A DNA stretch of 64,000 nt from Chloroflexota bacterium (GCA_003228685.1 QIFC01000117.1:62001-126000); one strand, 5' to 3'; numbered from the stretch's first letter, positions 43,246 to 52,644 are shown. The notes: a model not told the origin generated them from the letters alone. Translations and numbers: made by a program.

Positions 43246-44541
43246 GTGGCCGTCACGCCAGCAATCAACGACGCGCCGTCCCAGGATGACCTCAGCCGCT
43301 GCGTCCACTGCGGCTTCTGCCTTCAAGAGTGCCCGACCTACTTGCAGCTCGGGATCGAGACCGACTCACCGAGAGGCCGCATCCATCTGTTGCGAGCGAT
43401 CACCGATGGCAACGTCGAGGCCACGCCGGCGCTCACGAGCCACCTCGATCTCTGTCTCCAGTGCCGCGCCTGCGAGACCGCCTGCCCCTCCGGCGTGCCA
43501 TTCGGTCGCATCATGGAGTCCGGCCGCGCGATGATCCTCCAACAAGGTGCGGCTCCACGGTCCTGGCGCCTGCGCGCTTGGCTGTTACGGCAGACACTGC
43601 CCTACCCGAAGCGCCTGAGGCTCTTGTTCAACCTACTCCGGCTCTACCAGCGGAGCGGGCTGCAGCGACTCCTCCGAGCGTCACGCCTGCTGCGAATGCT
43701 GCCGGGAGGCCTATCCGAAGCGGAAGAGAAGCTCCCTCACCTGCCATCGACCAGCTACGAGATGAAGTCCGACGGATTGCCTCCGAGCGCGAGCGCTAAG
43801 AAAGTTGCCCTGCTGACCGGCTGCGTGATGCCGCACCTCTACCCTCGCACACACGAGGCCACCGTTCGAGTTCTGGCCCGCCAAGGCGTTGAGGTCGTGG
43901 ACGTGGCGGAGCAGCGTTGCTGCGGTGCGCTCAGCGTGCATGCGGGAGATCGCACCACTGGCCGCGCACTTGCCCGGCGCAATATCGATGCGTTCCTCCA
44001 AGCCGGCATCGACGCTGTTGTCGTGAACTCCGCTGGCTGCGGCGCGACGCTCACCGAGTATGGCGAGCTGCTGGAGCAAGATGATGCGTACGCGGACAAG
44101 GCGCGACGCTTCTCAGAGCTGGTCACCGACGTGAACGAGTTCGTGATTGATGTTGGCGGTCAGGCGCCACAGGTAGCCCTCGATATCCGCGTGACATACC
44201 AGGACTCCTGCCATCTCGTCCACGGCCAGAAGGTGCGCAACTCACCCCGACAGCTGCTCGCATCGATCCCGGGCCTGGAACTGGTGGAGATGGAGACGCC
44301 CGATCGTTGTTGTGGGAGCGCCGGCATCTACAGCCTCGCCCAGCAGGAGATGTCGATGAATGTGCTCGACGACAAGATGCGTGACGTCGCCGCGACCGAG
44401 GCGCCCGTCATCGCGACCGCTAACCCCGGTTGCATGATGCAACTGGAGGCCGGCCTTCGTCGCCATGGCCTGAAAGGCCGTGTCGCTCACGTAATCGAGC
44501 TGTTGGACGAAGCCTATCAGGCGGAGGAGGACACGAACTGA
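43246..44541 (+). CDS. glcF: glycolate oxidase iron-sulfur subunit GlcF
   Basis: Electron-transfer subunit that passes electrons from the flavin subunits to the quinone pool. Two 4Fe-4S ferredoxin motifs are complete: Cys19, 22, 25 and 29, and Cys70, 73, 76 and 80. Two CCG domains with QRCCGALSV and DRCCGSAGI bind a further cluster. 431 residues, GTG start. The stop overlaps the next gene by one base (TGATG). Confidence 0.93.
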   Translation: MAVTPAINDAPSQDDLSRCVHCGFCLQECPTYLQLGIETDSPRGRIHLLRAITDGNVEATPALTSHLDLCLQCRACETACPSGVPFGRIMESGRAMILQQGAAPRSWRLRAWLLRQTLPYPKRLRLLFNLLRLYQRSGLQRLLRASRLLRMLPGGLSEAEEKLPHLPSTSYEMKSDGLPPSASAKKVALLTGCVMPHLYPRTHEATVRVLARQGVEVVDVAEQRCCGALSVHAGDRTTGRALARRNIDAFLQAGIDAVVVNSAGCGATLTEYGELLEQDDAYADKARRFSELVTDVNEFVIDVGGQAPQVALDIRVTYQDSCHLVHGQKVRNSPRQLLASIPGLELVEMETPDRCCGSAGIYSLAQQEMSMNVLDDKMRDVAATEAPVIATANPGCMMQLEAGLRRHGLKGRVAHVIELLDEAYQAEEDTN

Positions 44542-45251
44542 TGCCCATCCACATTCGCGCCGACGCAAGCGAAGTCGCCCCGATCGTGCTGCTTCCCGGT
44601 GACCCTGGCCGGGCATCGCGCGTCGCCGAGCGCCTGGAGGACGCCCAGTGCTACAACGAGTTCCGAGGGCTGGCCGGCTACACGGGTGTCTACAAAGGCC
44701 ACTCCATCTCCGTACAGACGACGGGCATGGGCGCGCCGTCGGCTGCCATCGTCGTCGAAGAACTGGCGATGCTCGGCGCGAAGACCGTCATCCGCATCGG
44801 CACCTGTGGGGGCGCGGGCCCAGACGTGCGCCCGGGCGACCTCGTCATCGCGACCGCGTCCTGTCCGCTGGACGGCACGACCCGCCAGTATATGGGCAGC
44901 GACTCGTATGCCACGGCCGCCTCGTTTCGCGTCGTTCGAGCCCTTGTGGACGCGGCCACGGAGGCAAACGTCCGGTACCATGCCGGCTTGATCGCGACCG
45001 AGGACGCCCTCTACGCCGTCACGCCCGGCTGGGCGGAGACCTGGTCAGCTCGCGGCGTACTCGCTCAGGAGATGGAGGCCAGCGCGGTCTTCACCGTAGC
45101 CGCGTTGCGCGGCTTGGAGGCCGGCTGCATTCTCACCGCAGCCAACAGCGCGGGCGAGCATGAGCGCCTGCCCGACGACAAACTCCTGCCCGCCATCGAC
45201 CGCATGATCGATGTCGCGCTCGAGGCGGCCGTCGCGCTGGGACATGAATGA
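44541..45251 (+). CDS. nucleoside phosphorylase (PNP/UDP family)
   Basis: Cleaves purine or pyrimidine nucleosides with phosphate. Features are LLPGDPGRASRVAE (phosphate loop), TTGMGAPSAAIVVEEL, RIGTCGGAGPDVRPGDLVIA and the ribose/base segment QEMEASAVFTVAAL. 236 residues from ATG 44541, coupled to glcF. The specificity loop does not settle between uridine and purine substrates. Its presence in the glc operon suggests co-use of photoproduct or exudate carbon sources, which is inference. Confidence 0.87.
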   Translation: MPIHIRADASEVAPIVLLPGDPGRASRVAERLEDAQCYNEFRGLAGYTGVYKGHSISVQTTGMGAPSAAIVVEELAMLGAKTVIRIGTCGGAGPDVRPGDLVIATASCPLDGTTRQYMGSDSYATAASFRVVRALVDAATEANVRYHAGLIATEDALYAVTPGWAETWSARGVLAQEMEASAVFTVAALRGLEAGCILTAANSAGEHERLPDDKLLPAIDRMIDVALEAAVALGHE

Positions 45252-45891
45252 CACGCCTGCCCGCGTCATTGTACTGAACGGCGCGTCCAGCGCTGGCAAG
45301 TCCACGATTGCCAGAGATCTCCAGCGTCTCCTGCCTCAGCCTCACCTCTTCGCTGGCATCGACTCCTTCACGCCGATGCTTCGCCCGGAGGGGCACATGG
45401 CCATGGACTGGCGCGCGCGCACCAACGAGAACTCTGGCGGCGCCCAAGCTGCCGTACGCTGGGTGTTTCCAGACAAGCCGGACGAGCCCGTCACGATCGA
45501 ATTCGGCGAGGCGGGCCACCGTCTAGTTCGCGGCATGCACCGTGCGATAGCAGCGTTGGCGCTGGCCGGAAACGACGTGATCTTCGAGCATGTGTTCCTC
45601 TATCCGGAGTGGCGCGAAGACCTGCTGGAAGCGCTTGATGGGATCGAGGTCTACCTGGTTGGCATCCAGTGCCGCCTCGAAGTCATCGAAGAACGCGAGC
45701 AGGTCCGTGGCGACCGCATCGTGGGCCAGGCGCGCGGACACTGCGAAGCCGTGCATGCCGGCGTGACCTACGATGTCGAAGTCGACGCGTCGACAGGGCC
45801 GCCGCGAGCCGCGGCGCAGCGGTTCGCCCAGCGCATTGCCGCGCAGCCGCCGCGCGCGTTCGATGAGATGCGCCGAGCCAGCCGCGACTAG
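45244..45891 (+). CDS. chloramphenicol phosphotransferase-like P-loop kinase
   Basis: A 215-residue nucleotide kinase-fold protein. Walker A GASSAGKST is at 13-21, followed by FAGIDSFTPMLRPEGH, DVIFEHVFLYPEWRED and the lid segment EEREQVRGDRIVGQARGH, a pattern seen in chloramphenicol phosphotransferase-like proteins. The start overlaps the nucleoside phosphorylase stop by eight bases, so it is co-translated. Given that partner, a nucleoside or sugar phosphotransferase role is as likely as drug resistance. Confidence 0.78.
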   Translation: MNDTPARVIVLNGASSAGKSTIARDLQRLLPQPHLFAGIDSFTPMLRPEGHMAMDWRARTNENSGGAQAAVRWVFPDKPDEPVTIEFGEAGHRLVRGMHRAIAALALAGNDVIFEHVFLYPEWREDLLEALDGIEVYLVGIQCRLEVIEEREQVRGDRIVGQARGHCEAVHAGVTYDVEVDASTGPPRAAAQRFAQRIAAQPPRAFDEMRRASRD

Positions 45892-46343
45892 CGCTCGGGT
45901 TCGAGTGCGACGACCGGCAGCACGCCCGCAAGCTCATGCGGATCCGTCGAACCGAGGAGCCGGCCCAGCGCGCGCTGTGCAATGCGGTGTTGTTCACCGT
46001 ATTCACGCAGCACCCGCTCCGCATCCTCGACCGGGATGATGCGCGCCACTGCTCGAAAGCGTCGACGGCCTACAGTGACCGCAGCCTCGGGCTTTACTTT
46101 CAGGTTGAGCAGCCACTGAGCGCGATCTCCCCAGGCCGCGACCACATAGTAAGCGCCGCTGTCTTGGTCGTGGCCAACGACTTCGAGCACGGTCCGCCGC
46201 GGAAGGCCGCTGTGGCGTCCCTGATGCGTAAGCAACAAGAGGCGTCTGCCCAACAGCCAGCCAAGCCGTAGCTGGTAGAGCCAGACAGGCAGGCGTACGA
46301 GCGATCGCGTCAGCCCTCGCGGCGGTGTGCGGAGCGCAGACAA
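45888..46343 (-). CDS. deazaflavin (F420)-dependent nitroreductase-family protein
   Basis: A 151-residue split-barrel protein of the DDN type. The core LLLLTHQGRHSGLPRRTVLEVV, YYVVAAWGDRAQWLLNLKVKPEAAVTVGR and the C-terminal VVALEP match the family, whose members reduce substrates with F420H2. The N-terminal amphipathic helix RLPVWLYQLRLGWLLGRR may sit on the membrane. Convergent with the kinase gene (stops overlap) and one base after the GNAT gene on the same strand. Confidence 0.83.
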   Translation of the reverse strand: MSALRTPPRGLTRSLVRLPVWLYQLRLGWLLGRRLLLLTHQGRHSGLPRRTVLEVVGHDQDSGAYYVVAAWGDRAQWLLNLKVKPEAAVTVGRRRFRAVARIIPVEDAERVLREYGEQHRIAQRALGRLLGSTDPHELAGVLPVVALEPER

Positions 46344-46344
46344 G

Positions 46345-46854
46345 TCAGCCCAGCCGCTTCTCGTACCAGCCGACGTCCCAGAAGCGGTCGAACTTCCTGC
46401 CCACCCCGTGCATCACGCCTGCGGGCTCGAAGCCGAAGTTCGCATGCAGTTTGACAGAGGCATCATTCGGGAGTGTGATGCCTGCGATCGCCATCCTCAA
46501 GTCCTGGCCATTCAACGCTTCGAACAGGGTTGCGTAGAGCTGCGTACCAATGCCCGTTCCCGTGGCATCGTGCGCGCAATAGACCGTGACCTCCACGGTG
46601 GTATCGTAGGCGCGCCGATCCCAAAACGCGCGGCTGTACGCATAGCCGAGCACAATCCCCTCTCCTTCCGCCACGAAGAGCTGATACAGCCTGCTCTCTG
46701 CGAACCGTTCGAACCACAGGACGCGCTCCTTGGAGAGCACGGGCACCAGGTCGAATGTGACCGGTGTGTTGATGACGTAGTAGTTGTAGATGTCGTTGAT
46801 CTGAGCCAAGTCTGCTTCCTTGGCATGGCGTACGCAGATATTCTCGATGCCCAT
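46345..46854 (-). CDS. GNAT acetyltransferase, phosphinothricin acetyltransferase-like
   Basis: A 169-residue GNAT protein. The order RHAKEADLAQINDIYNYYV, WFERF, GYAYSRAFWDRRAYDTTVEVTVY and the acetyl-CoA loop GTGIGTQLYATLFEAL, then LHANFGFEPAGVMHGVGRKF, is typical of the Pat/YncA group, which acetylates phosphinothricin, methionine sulfone or unknown amines. Probably co-transcribed with the DDN-like gene one base downstream. Confidence 0.88.
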   Translation of the reverse strand: MGIENICVRHAKEADLAQINDIYNYYVINTPVTFDLVPVLSKERVLWFERFAESRLYQLFVAEGEGIVLGYAYSRAFWDRRAYDTTVEVTVYCAHDATGTGIGTQLYATLFEALNGQDLRMAIAGITLPNDASVKLHANFGFEPAGVMHGVGRKFDRFWDVGWYEKRLG

Positions 46855-46927
46855 AACCCCATGATAGGCCGAAAGCAGACGCAGCCCGCCCGCGCACCGT
46901 TACGTTCTGATTAAGCCTGGAACAGGG

Positions 46928-48490
46928 TCATCCTAGGTGCTTGAGGACTGCGTCGATCTGCGCCGAGAGGGGGAGGGTCGAATTTACTCTCAGCAGATCG
47001 CTGGGTGACTCATCGATCGGCTCCCGCACCTCAAGCTGCCGCTGATAGATCTCCCAACGCCCATCCGACGCGACCTGCTCGGTTGCGCGTTCGCTCAAGC
47101 GCTCCTTGATGGTGGCTTCGTCGGCCGTGCACTCAATGACTGCGAAGGCGGCATTCGTCTCCACCGCGACCTTTCGCGCCGCCTCGCGCTCTTGCCTTTT
47201 GAGGAATGAGGCGTCCAACACGACGGGCCTGCCGTGTTCCAGCATCGACCGCGCGTTCGAGAGCAACGCCTCGTAGGTCATCGCTGTCGTCTCCGGGTTG
47301 TAGATGCCGGCGCCAAACGGCTCCCAGCGCCGCTCCGTCGCCTCAAGGCCAAGCAGCGCTTTTCGCACCACGTCGGAGTTGTAGAGAGCGGCGCCCAGCC
47401 TGGCCGAGAGCGCATTACCGAGGTAGCTCTTGCCGGATCCCGTCAGTCCGGACATCACGACCAGCGTGGGCGGTGTCGAATGCGTCGCGTATTGATGCGC
47501 TAGGTCGAAGTAGTGCCGCGCGCCTTCCGCGACGGCCTTCTTCTGCTGGTCGTCGATCTCAGGCTGGTCGAGTTGGAAGCCATCGACCTTCCCGCGTACA
47601 TACGCTCGATAGCACTTGTAGAACGGCAGAACGAGCGGCAACGTCGAATCACCCGTCGCCCGGATGTAGGCGCCAAGCAGCTCGTCAGACAGCGCTCGAT
47701 AGCCGCGGAACTCAAGGTCCATCGCCAGAAACGCCACGTCCGAAGCCACGTCCGAGTAGCGGAACCGCTCGTTGAACTCGATGCAGTCGTAGATACAGAC
47801 GCTGTCCTGCACAAAGCAGACCGCGTCCGAGCGCATGTCACCGTGGCAATCGCGAATTCGGCCTTCGCGCGCGCGCAGGCCGAACACGTCCGCACTCTGC
47901 TTCACCTCCCGATCGATAAAGCCGCGGATGCCATCGAACTGCTCCTGGCTGATCGTCACGCCGATCTTCGATACCGTCTGATCGAAGTTCTCTTGCCAGT
48001 TCGTCTTGGCTGTCTCGAACCCGCCCAGCTCGTCGATCTCGTCGCTCTGTTCTGACGAAGCGTGGAACTCGGCGATCTTTTCCGCGAGTTGACGCAGCTG
48101 TGCAAGTGTCAGGGCGTCCCGCTCGAGCATCGCCGTCATCATGCCGTCTTCAGGCAGGCGTCGCATTTTCACCGCGTAGTCGATCGGTTCGCCTTCCGCC
48201 TCTACCTGCACGCCCGCGTCAGTCTCGACGACCGGGACGACACCGAGATATGTCTCATCACACAACCGTCGATTGAGCCGCACCTCTTCCTCGCAGAAGT
48301 GGCGGCGCTTCTCCAGCGTCGTGAAGTCCAGGAAACCGAGGTCGAGTGGCTTCTTCAGCTTGTACACCAGCTCATCCGCCAGGAAGACGTAGGAGATGTG
48401 CGTCTGGCGCAGTTCCACGTCCTTCGGCGAGTCCGGGTACGCCTTCGGCGACAAGAGCGCTTGGATGTGGGCCGGAAGCGCCGCGTCCAT
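46928..48490 (-). CDS. fused aminoglycoside-phosphotransferase-like and P-loop kinase protein
   Basis: A 520-residue two-domain protein. Residues 1-330 have the protein-kinase-like/APH fold, with KLKKPLDLGFLDF, RRLPEDGMM, the catalytic-loop motif CHGDMRSDAVC near 214 and YDCIEFNERFRYSD. Residues 345-520 are a P-loop kinase with Walker A GLTGSGKS near 347 and VVLDASFLKRQER. This COG2187-COG0645 fusion is known across bacteria but of unsettled substrate. Two bases separate it from the gene upstream. Confidence 0.85.
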   Translation of the reverse strand: MDAALPAHIQALLSPKAYPDSPKDVELRQTHISYVFLADELVYKLKKPLDLGFLDFTTLEKRRHFCEEEVRLNRRLCDETYLGVVPVVETDAGVQVEAEGEPIDYAVKMRRLPEDGMMTAMLERDALTLAQLRQLAEKIAEFHASSEQSDEIDELGGFETAKTNWQENFDQTVSKIGVTISQEQFDGIRGFIDREVKQSADVFGLRAREGRIRDCHGDMRSDAVCFVQDSVCIYDCIEFNERFRYSDVASDVAFLAMDLEFRGYRALSDELLGAYIRATGDSTLPLVLPFYKCYRAYVRGKVDGFQLDQPEIDDQQKKAVAEGARHYFDLAHQYATHSTPPTLVVMSGLTGSGKSYLGNALSARLGAALYNSDVVRKALLGLEATERRWEPFGAGIYNPETTAMTYEALLSNARSMLEHGRPVVLDASFLKRQEREAARKVAVETNAAFAVIECTADEATIKERLSERATEQVASDGRWEIYQRQLEVREPIDESPSDLLRVNSTLPLSAQIDAVLKHLG

Positions 48491-48492
48491 GC

Positions 48493-49599
48493 TTACTCGG
48501 CCACGTCCGTCAGCGCGTTAAACCCATACGGCTCATAGAGCCCGAAGATAATTAGTTCGATGATGCCATAACCGGAAAGACCGCCCGCGGTCACTTTGCA
48601 GACTGTTTGGTTCTGTCCTTGGATCGTGGTGAGGAACTCCTCGTTCGTGATGTCCCAGGTCTCGCCTTCGACCTCAAGCTCGCCGTGATACTGCCCGTGT
48701 CGCCAGAGGTCCCCCAAGTACGCGTAGCCCGCGCCGGCCATGTGGAGCTGCGTCAGCGGTTCGAATTCGACGAGTAGCTCGCCGCCGTCCGGTCGCGCGA
48801 GCAGTACGGACCCGCCGTCGAAGCGACGCGTCCCCTTCTTCAGCTTCCAGTCGTGACGGACGACTGACAACTCTTCTAGGTCTCGTCCATCCGGATAGAG
48901 GAAGGCGGCCGCCTCGTGCCAGCGAGTGGCGTCATCGTTCTCCGAAACCGTGTACATCAGCGCGCGATCCCCGAACTGCATCGGCGACCAGTTCCAGTAG
49001 AAGCCACGCGAGGCGTTGGCGTCTGGCGCGCCCGGCGGCTCGCGATCGCCGACAGGTCTGATACCCCAGGAATGATCGCGGGCGCCCCACCAGCCGTTCT
49101 GGGCCACGTCGTGCGATTCCCCACCAACGCTGAGCTTCCCCGACCAGCGCCCGGACTGCGTCAGCCGGCTGTAGTCCATGACGATCTTGTTGCCGGCGCG
49201 GCGGTTGAAGTGCGGCTCTTCGAACGGCGCGGTCAACCCCTCGAACGTCAAGTCGAAGTCGAGCCCCCATTCGTTGGGGTCGCACCACACCCGGATCTTG
49301 CGCAGCCCCTCGATCACCTCCACGCCGATCGGGCCGACAACAGATTGCGAGCGGTCTGTTCCGAGCGCGCGAGACGCTCTTACGACGAATTGTTTGTCGT
49401 GGCGCTGTACGCATGTGGCGAACGCGTCCATCACGCCCACGTTTGGATAGGCGCCCATCGCGATCACGAGGAACGTGTCACCTGTTAGGTCATGGCAGCC
49501 GAAGTAGTAGCGGTCAAAGAAGTTGCGATCGCTGGTTGCGACGCTCGCGAAGGAATCGGACGTCTGGTGCGTTAGGTAGTCGTCGAACGCTGTGAGCAT
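48493..49599 (-). CDS. AttH/CrtC-type lipocalin-like protein
   Basis: A 368-residue protein without signal peptide or membrane helix. Conserved-looking features are QNGWWGARDHSWGIRP in the middle and GFYWNWSPMQFGD after it, plus many beta-strand segments. The GxRDHSWG motif recalls the AttH/CrtC (hydroxyneurosporene-synthase-like) double lipocalin fold. The ligand may be a hydrophobic molecule. Immediately upstream of the fused kinase gene and probably co-transcribed. Assignment by motif only. Confidence 0.6.
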   Translation of the reverse strand: MLTAFDDYLTHQTSDSFASVATSDRNFFDRYYFGCHDLTGDTFLVIAMGAYPNVGVMDAFATCVQRHDKQFVVRASRALGTDRSQSVVGPIGVEVIEGLRKIRVWCDPNEWGLDFDLTFEGLTAPFEEPHFNRRAGNKIVMDYSRLTQSGRWSGKLSVGGESHDVAQNGWWGARDHSWGIRPVGDREPPGAPDANASRGFYWNWSPMQFGDRALMYTVSENDDATRWHEAAAFLYPDGRDLEELSVVRHDWKLKKGTRRFDGGSVLLARPDGGELLVEFEPLTQLHMAGAGYAYLGDLWRHGQYHGELEVEGETWDITNEEFLTTIQGQNQTVCKVTAGGLSGYGIIELIIFGLYEPYGFNALTDVAE

Positions 49600-49685
49600 C
49601 GAAGCCCCCTTTCCGGCGACATTCTAGCCTCTGCGAGGCGCGCAAGCTAGACGCAACGTTGCCACGTCCCTATGCTGATGTCGCT

Positions 49686-50549
49686 GTGATCGATACCGCC
49701 CTCCAAGACAAGGTCGTACTCATTACCGGCGCGAACCACGGCATCGGGGCTGCCACCGCGAAACGGTTCGCGGCCGAAGGCGCGTCTGTGTTCGTGCAGT
49801 ACCTCAGCCTGCCTCTGGACGAACGCTTCACGGGTGCTGAGCCTAAAACTCCCGGCGAAGCGACGTACCGCGCGGGCCTTGCTACAAACGCTGACGACGT
49901 CGTCGCCGCGATCCGCGAGTCAGGCGGCCGAGTCGACGCTTGGGAAGCGGACCTCGCCGATGTCGAAAACGTGCCCCGTCTGTTCGACCGCGTCGAGGCT
50001 GCGTTTGGAGCGGTGGACGTGCTGGTCAACAACGCCGCTCATTGCGAAGCCGACAGCTTTCTCCCGCAGGTTGTCGGCGCGGCAGGCCCGTTCGACGATC
50101 CGCTGCCAATCGTCTCCAAGAAGAGCTTCGATGAACACTTCGCCGTGAACACTCGCGCCGTCGCTCTGATGATGGCGGAGTACGGCCGCCGCTACATCCA
50201 GCGCAAGTCAGCGTGGGGACGCGTGATTAACATCAGTACGGACGCTGCCGCGACGTTCGCCCACTCAGTGTCCTATGGCGCCAGCAAGTATGCGCTGGAA
50301 TCGTACAGCCGCTCGGCGGCCCAAGAACTGGGCCGCTTCGGGATCACGGTCAATATCGTCTCGCCGGGCCCGACTCAGACTGGCTACATCACGCCGGAGC
50401 AGGAAGAATCGCTGCGTTGGCGCATCCCGCTCGGCCGGTTGGGCGAGCCTGAGGATGTCGCAGATGTCGTGGTATTCCTCGCGTCAAAGCAAGCGCGCTG
50501 GCTGACCGGCCAGATCCTCTACGCGGGCGGCGGGCACAAAATGGCCTGA
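49686..50549 (+). CDS. short-chain dehydrogenase/reductase
   Basis: Classical SDR of about 287 residues. The NAD(P) motif is TGANHGIG at 14-21, NNAAH near 118 and the catalytic SYGASK with Tyr about 197 and Lys about 201; the preceding serine is in NISTDAAATFAHSVS. An insert around residues 40-60 (after VQYLSLPLD) is longer than usual. GTG 49686 is chosen over the earlier TTG. Substrate unknown; FabG-like activity is one possibility. Confidence 0.88.
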   Translation: MIDTALQDKVVLITGANHGIGAATAKRFAAEGASVFVQYLSLPLDERFTGAEPKTPGEATYRAGLATNADDVVAAIRESGGRVDAWEADLADVENVPRLFDRVEAAFGAVDVLVNNAAHCEADSFLPQVVGAAGPFDDPLPIVSKKSFDEHFAVNTRAVALMMAEYGRRYIQRKSAWGRVINISTDAAATFAHSVSYGASKYALESYSRSAAQELGRFGITVNIVSPGPTQTGYITPEQEESLRWRIPLGRLGEPEDVADVVVFLASKQARWLTGQILYAGGGHKMA

Positions 50550-50552
50550 GTG

Positions 50553-50753
50553 TTAGGCAGCCTCCGCCGTCTTCGCGGGCTGTTCTGTCTTTGCAGATTC
50601 CTCGGTCTCCACGGGCAACTCCAAGAGCTGGGGGCGGGATCCTATCCGTGCCTGCCGCAAGAACTCGCTATCCGGCAGCTGGCCGGTCATCAATGTGATG
50701 TAGGCCGTCAGGCCAATCAGGTCAAACGTAGTCTGCCAGCGCTCTGTTGCCAC
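50553..50753 (-). CDS. small hypothetical protein
   Basis: A 66-residue protein starting at GTG 50753, chosen because AGGAGA lies about five bases upstream; a GTG at 50783 is also in frame. One hydrophobic stretch, LIGLTAYITLMTGQL, is too short and polar to be a sure membrane helix. The tail is rich in Glu, Lys, Ala and Thr. Its stop lies three bases from that of the convergent SDR gene. No family recognised. Confidence 0.5.
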   Translation of the reverse strand: MATERWQTTFDLIGLTAYITLMTGQLPDSEFLRQARIGSRPQLLELPVETEESAKTEQPAKTAEAA

Positions 50754-50886
50754 GGACGTCTCCTTGATTGTGGGATGTTTCACCTTAGATATCGGTAGCA
50801 GTCCGAAAATCCGCAGCCATTAGGGAGGGCACCTAGGGCTTCCAATCCGCTAAGCTGTCCACGTCAGCGCGAAAGGAGTCTGCCTC

Positions 50887-51720
50887 ATGACCACCGCCGT
50901 CGAGCCACGAGAACAGACCGTAGAGGCGCGAGGCCTGCAGTTCTACTACACCGAGTGGGGCGACACAGACTCGCCCACCGTCATCCTGCTCCACGGCCTC
51001 AGCAGCATGAGCCGCCTCTGGGACCCCGTAGCCCGGGCGCTGCAGGACCGCTACCACGTGATCGCGCTTGATCAGCGCGGCCACGGCGATACGTCGTGGC
51101 CGGAGGAAAGCGCGTATGCCACAGCCGACTACGTCGGCGATCTCGAGGCCCTCATCAATCTATGGCAATTGGAGACGTTTGACATGATCGGGCACTCGAT
51201 GGGTGGCATGAACAGCATCGCCTACTCTGCGCGACACCCCGACAGCGTGCGACACCTCGTCGTGATCGACATCGTGCCCGCGTTCAAGCGCGATAAGCGG
51301 CCGGGGCGTGAACTCGACAAGCACATCTCGGAACACGGCCATCCGGAGTTGCCTGACCACGAAACCGGGCTCAAGCTCGTGCGGCTGACGAATCAGATCA
51401 CACCTGATGCCCCCCTGAAGCACCGCCTGAAGTACCTGCTCAAGCAGTTGCCGAACGGCAAGTGGCAGAACAAACACGACGCTCGCGTCAGCTACTTCTG
51501 GGACCCGGCGGACCTATGGGGCGAACTGCCCAAGGTGACCGCCCCCGTGCTGATCATGCGAGGTGGCAAGTCGGAGGTGTTGCGCGACAAGGACGCCGAT
51601 CGCATGCTTGCGGACTTCCCGAACGCCACGCTCGTCGACATTGCCGAAGCCGGCCACAACGTCCCTGAGGACCGCACCGACGAGTTCATCGCCGCCATAG
51701 AGCCGTTCCTGGCTAGCTAA
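50887..51720 (+). CDS. alpha/beta hydrolase
   Basis: A 277-residue alpha/beta-fold hydrolase. LLHGLSSMSRLWDPVA is the oxyanion strand, ALDQRGHGDT follows, the nucleophile elbow is GHSMGG with Ser104, the acid is probably in VLIMRGGKSEVL, and the histidine is in AEAGHNVPED near the C-terminus. The start ATG 50887 follows GAAAGGAG. Esterase, epoxide hydrolase and haloperoxidase-like activities are all possible. Confidence 0.88.
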   Translation: MTTAVEPREQTVEARGLQFYYTEWGDTDSPTVILLHGLSSMSRLWDPVARALQDRYHVIALDQRGHGDTSWPEESAYATADYVGDLEALINLWQLETFDMIGHSMGGMNSIAYSARHPDSVRHLVVIDIVPAFKRDKRPGRELDKHISEHGHPELPDHETGLKLVRLTNQITPDAPLKHRLKYLLKQLPNGKWQNKHDARVSYFWDPADLWGELPKVTAPVLIMRGGKSEVLRDKDADRMLADFPNATLVDIAEAGHNVPEDRTDEFIAAIEPFLAS

Positions 51721-52592
51721 GCGCCGCCACTCAGCGCCCCCGTCTCCCACCAGACCGTCGCGAGCGGATAGCGCCGGTGGGGAAACGCGAGGCGCCCTTC
51801 GGGCGTCTTGGCAAGCTGCTCAAGCAGCCCTTTTCGCAGCCGGGCCACCTTCCCTTCGTCCTCCCCTACAGCGATCGATTCCATGAAGCGGTCCATGGCG
51901 TCGTCGATGTCCTCGAACGAGCGCGGCATATCCGTCCACGAGATCTCCACGTTTGCGAAGCAACCGAGCTGGCGCAACACATTCACCACGTCGATGTAGG
52001 TAGGTTGTGGCCGCCTCGCCTCACCGTGGACGGACTCCCAGAGCTGGATCTGGTCGAACCACGGTTGCCCCGTCATCAGGTGCAGAAAGCAGAGACGATT
52101 GGCGTGACCATCGAACGCCCTCAGAAACGACTCGACGTCCTCGATCGGGTACAGCACGTGGGCGCTGATGATCACATCCACCCGCGGTGCGTTCGTTGCC
52201 GCCTCTGGCCAGCCTCCGTTGATCACGTCGACGTTGCCCAGGCCCTGCGAGCCGATATCTTCGCGCAGGAACTTCAACATCGACGCCGAGGGGTCGAGCG
52301 CGGTCACATGCTTGGCGTGTCTCGCGAGCGCGACGGTGTGGCGGCCGGTACCCGCGCCAACATCCAACACGCTGTCGTCGGGCCGCAGCTCTTTCAAGAT
52401 GCAGTCGATGAACGGATCGGCTTGCTTGCCCGCCTCCTGTACGAACTTTCGGAAGCCCTCCGCCCTGCGCGCCCAGTAGTCATCGGTCGTGCGGCCTTGA
52501 GCGGCACAGGCGGCGTCATGCTGCACGCGCCGTGCGCGGATCAGATCCTCCCAGCGCTGGATGTAATCGATTGGTGGTACAAGTTCCGTCAT
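51717..52592 (-). CDS. SAM-dependent methyltransferase
   Basis: Class I methyltransferase of 291 residues. Motif I VLDVGAGTGRHTVALA lies near 76-91, ALDPSASML is motif II and VDVIISAHVLYPIEDVESFL motifs III-IV. An N-terminal helical region of about 60 residues and a C-terminal cap (FEDIDDAMDRFMESIA) flank it. Convergent with the hydrolase gene, with a four-base overlap at the stops. Small-molecule substrate unknown. Confidence 0.85.
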   Translation of the reverse strand: MTELVPPIDYIQRWEDLIRARRVQHDAACAAQGRTTDDYWARRAEGFRKFVQEAGKQADPFIDCILKELRPDDSVLDVGAGTGRHTVALARHAKHVTALDPSASMLKFLREDIGSQGLGNVDVINGGWPEAATNAPRVDVIISAHVLYPIEDVESFLRAFDGHANRLCFLHLMTGQPWFDQIQLWESVHGEARRPQPTYIDVVNVLRQLGCFANVEISWTDMPRSFEDIDDAMDRFMESIAVGEDEGKVARLRKGLLEQLAKTPEGRLAFPHRRYPLATVWWETGALSGGA

Positions 52593-52616
52593 TGGTTCGT
52601 AGCGATGACATCATAG

Positions 52617-52644
52617 CAGCCGCTTCGTCGATACGAAGCGGCTG
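52617..52644. other. perfect 11-bp hairpin
   Basis: CAGCCGCTTCG (52617-52627) and CGAAGCGGCTG (52634-52644) with a six-base loop TCGATA. There is no T-run. It lies just upstream of the methyltransferase start and far upstream of the sigma gene; it may be a terminator, an operator or the 5' end of the sigma mRNA. Confidence 0.4.
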
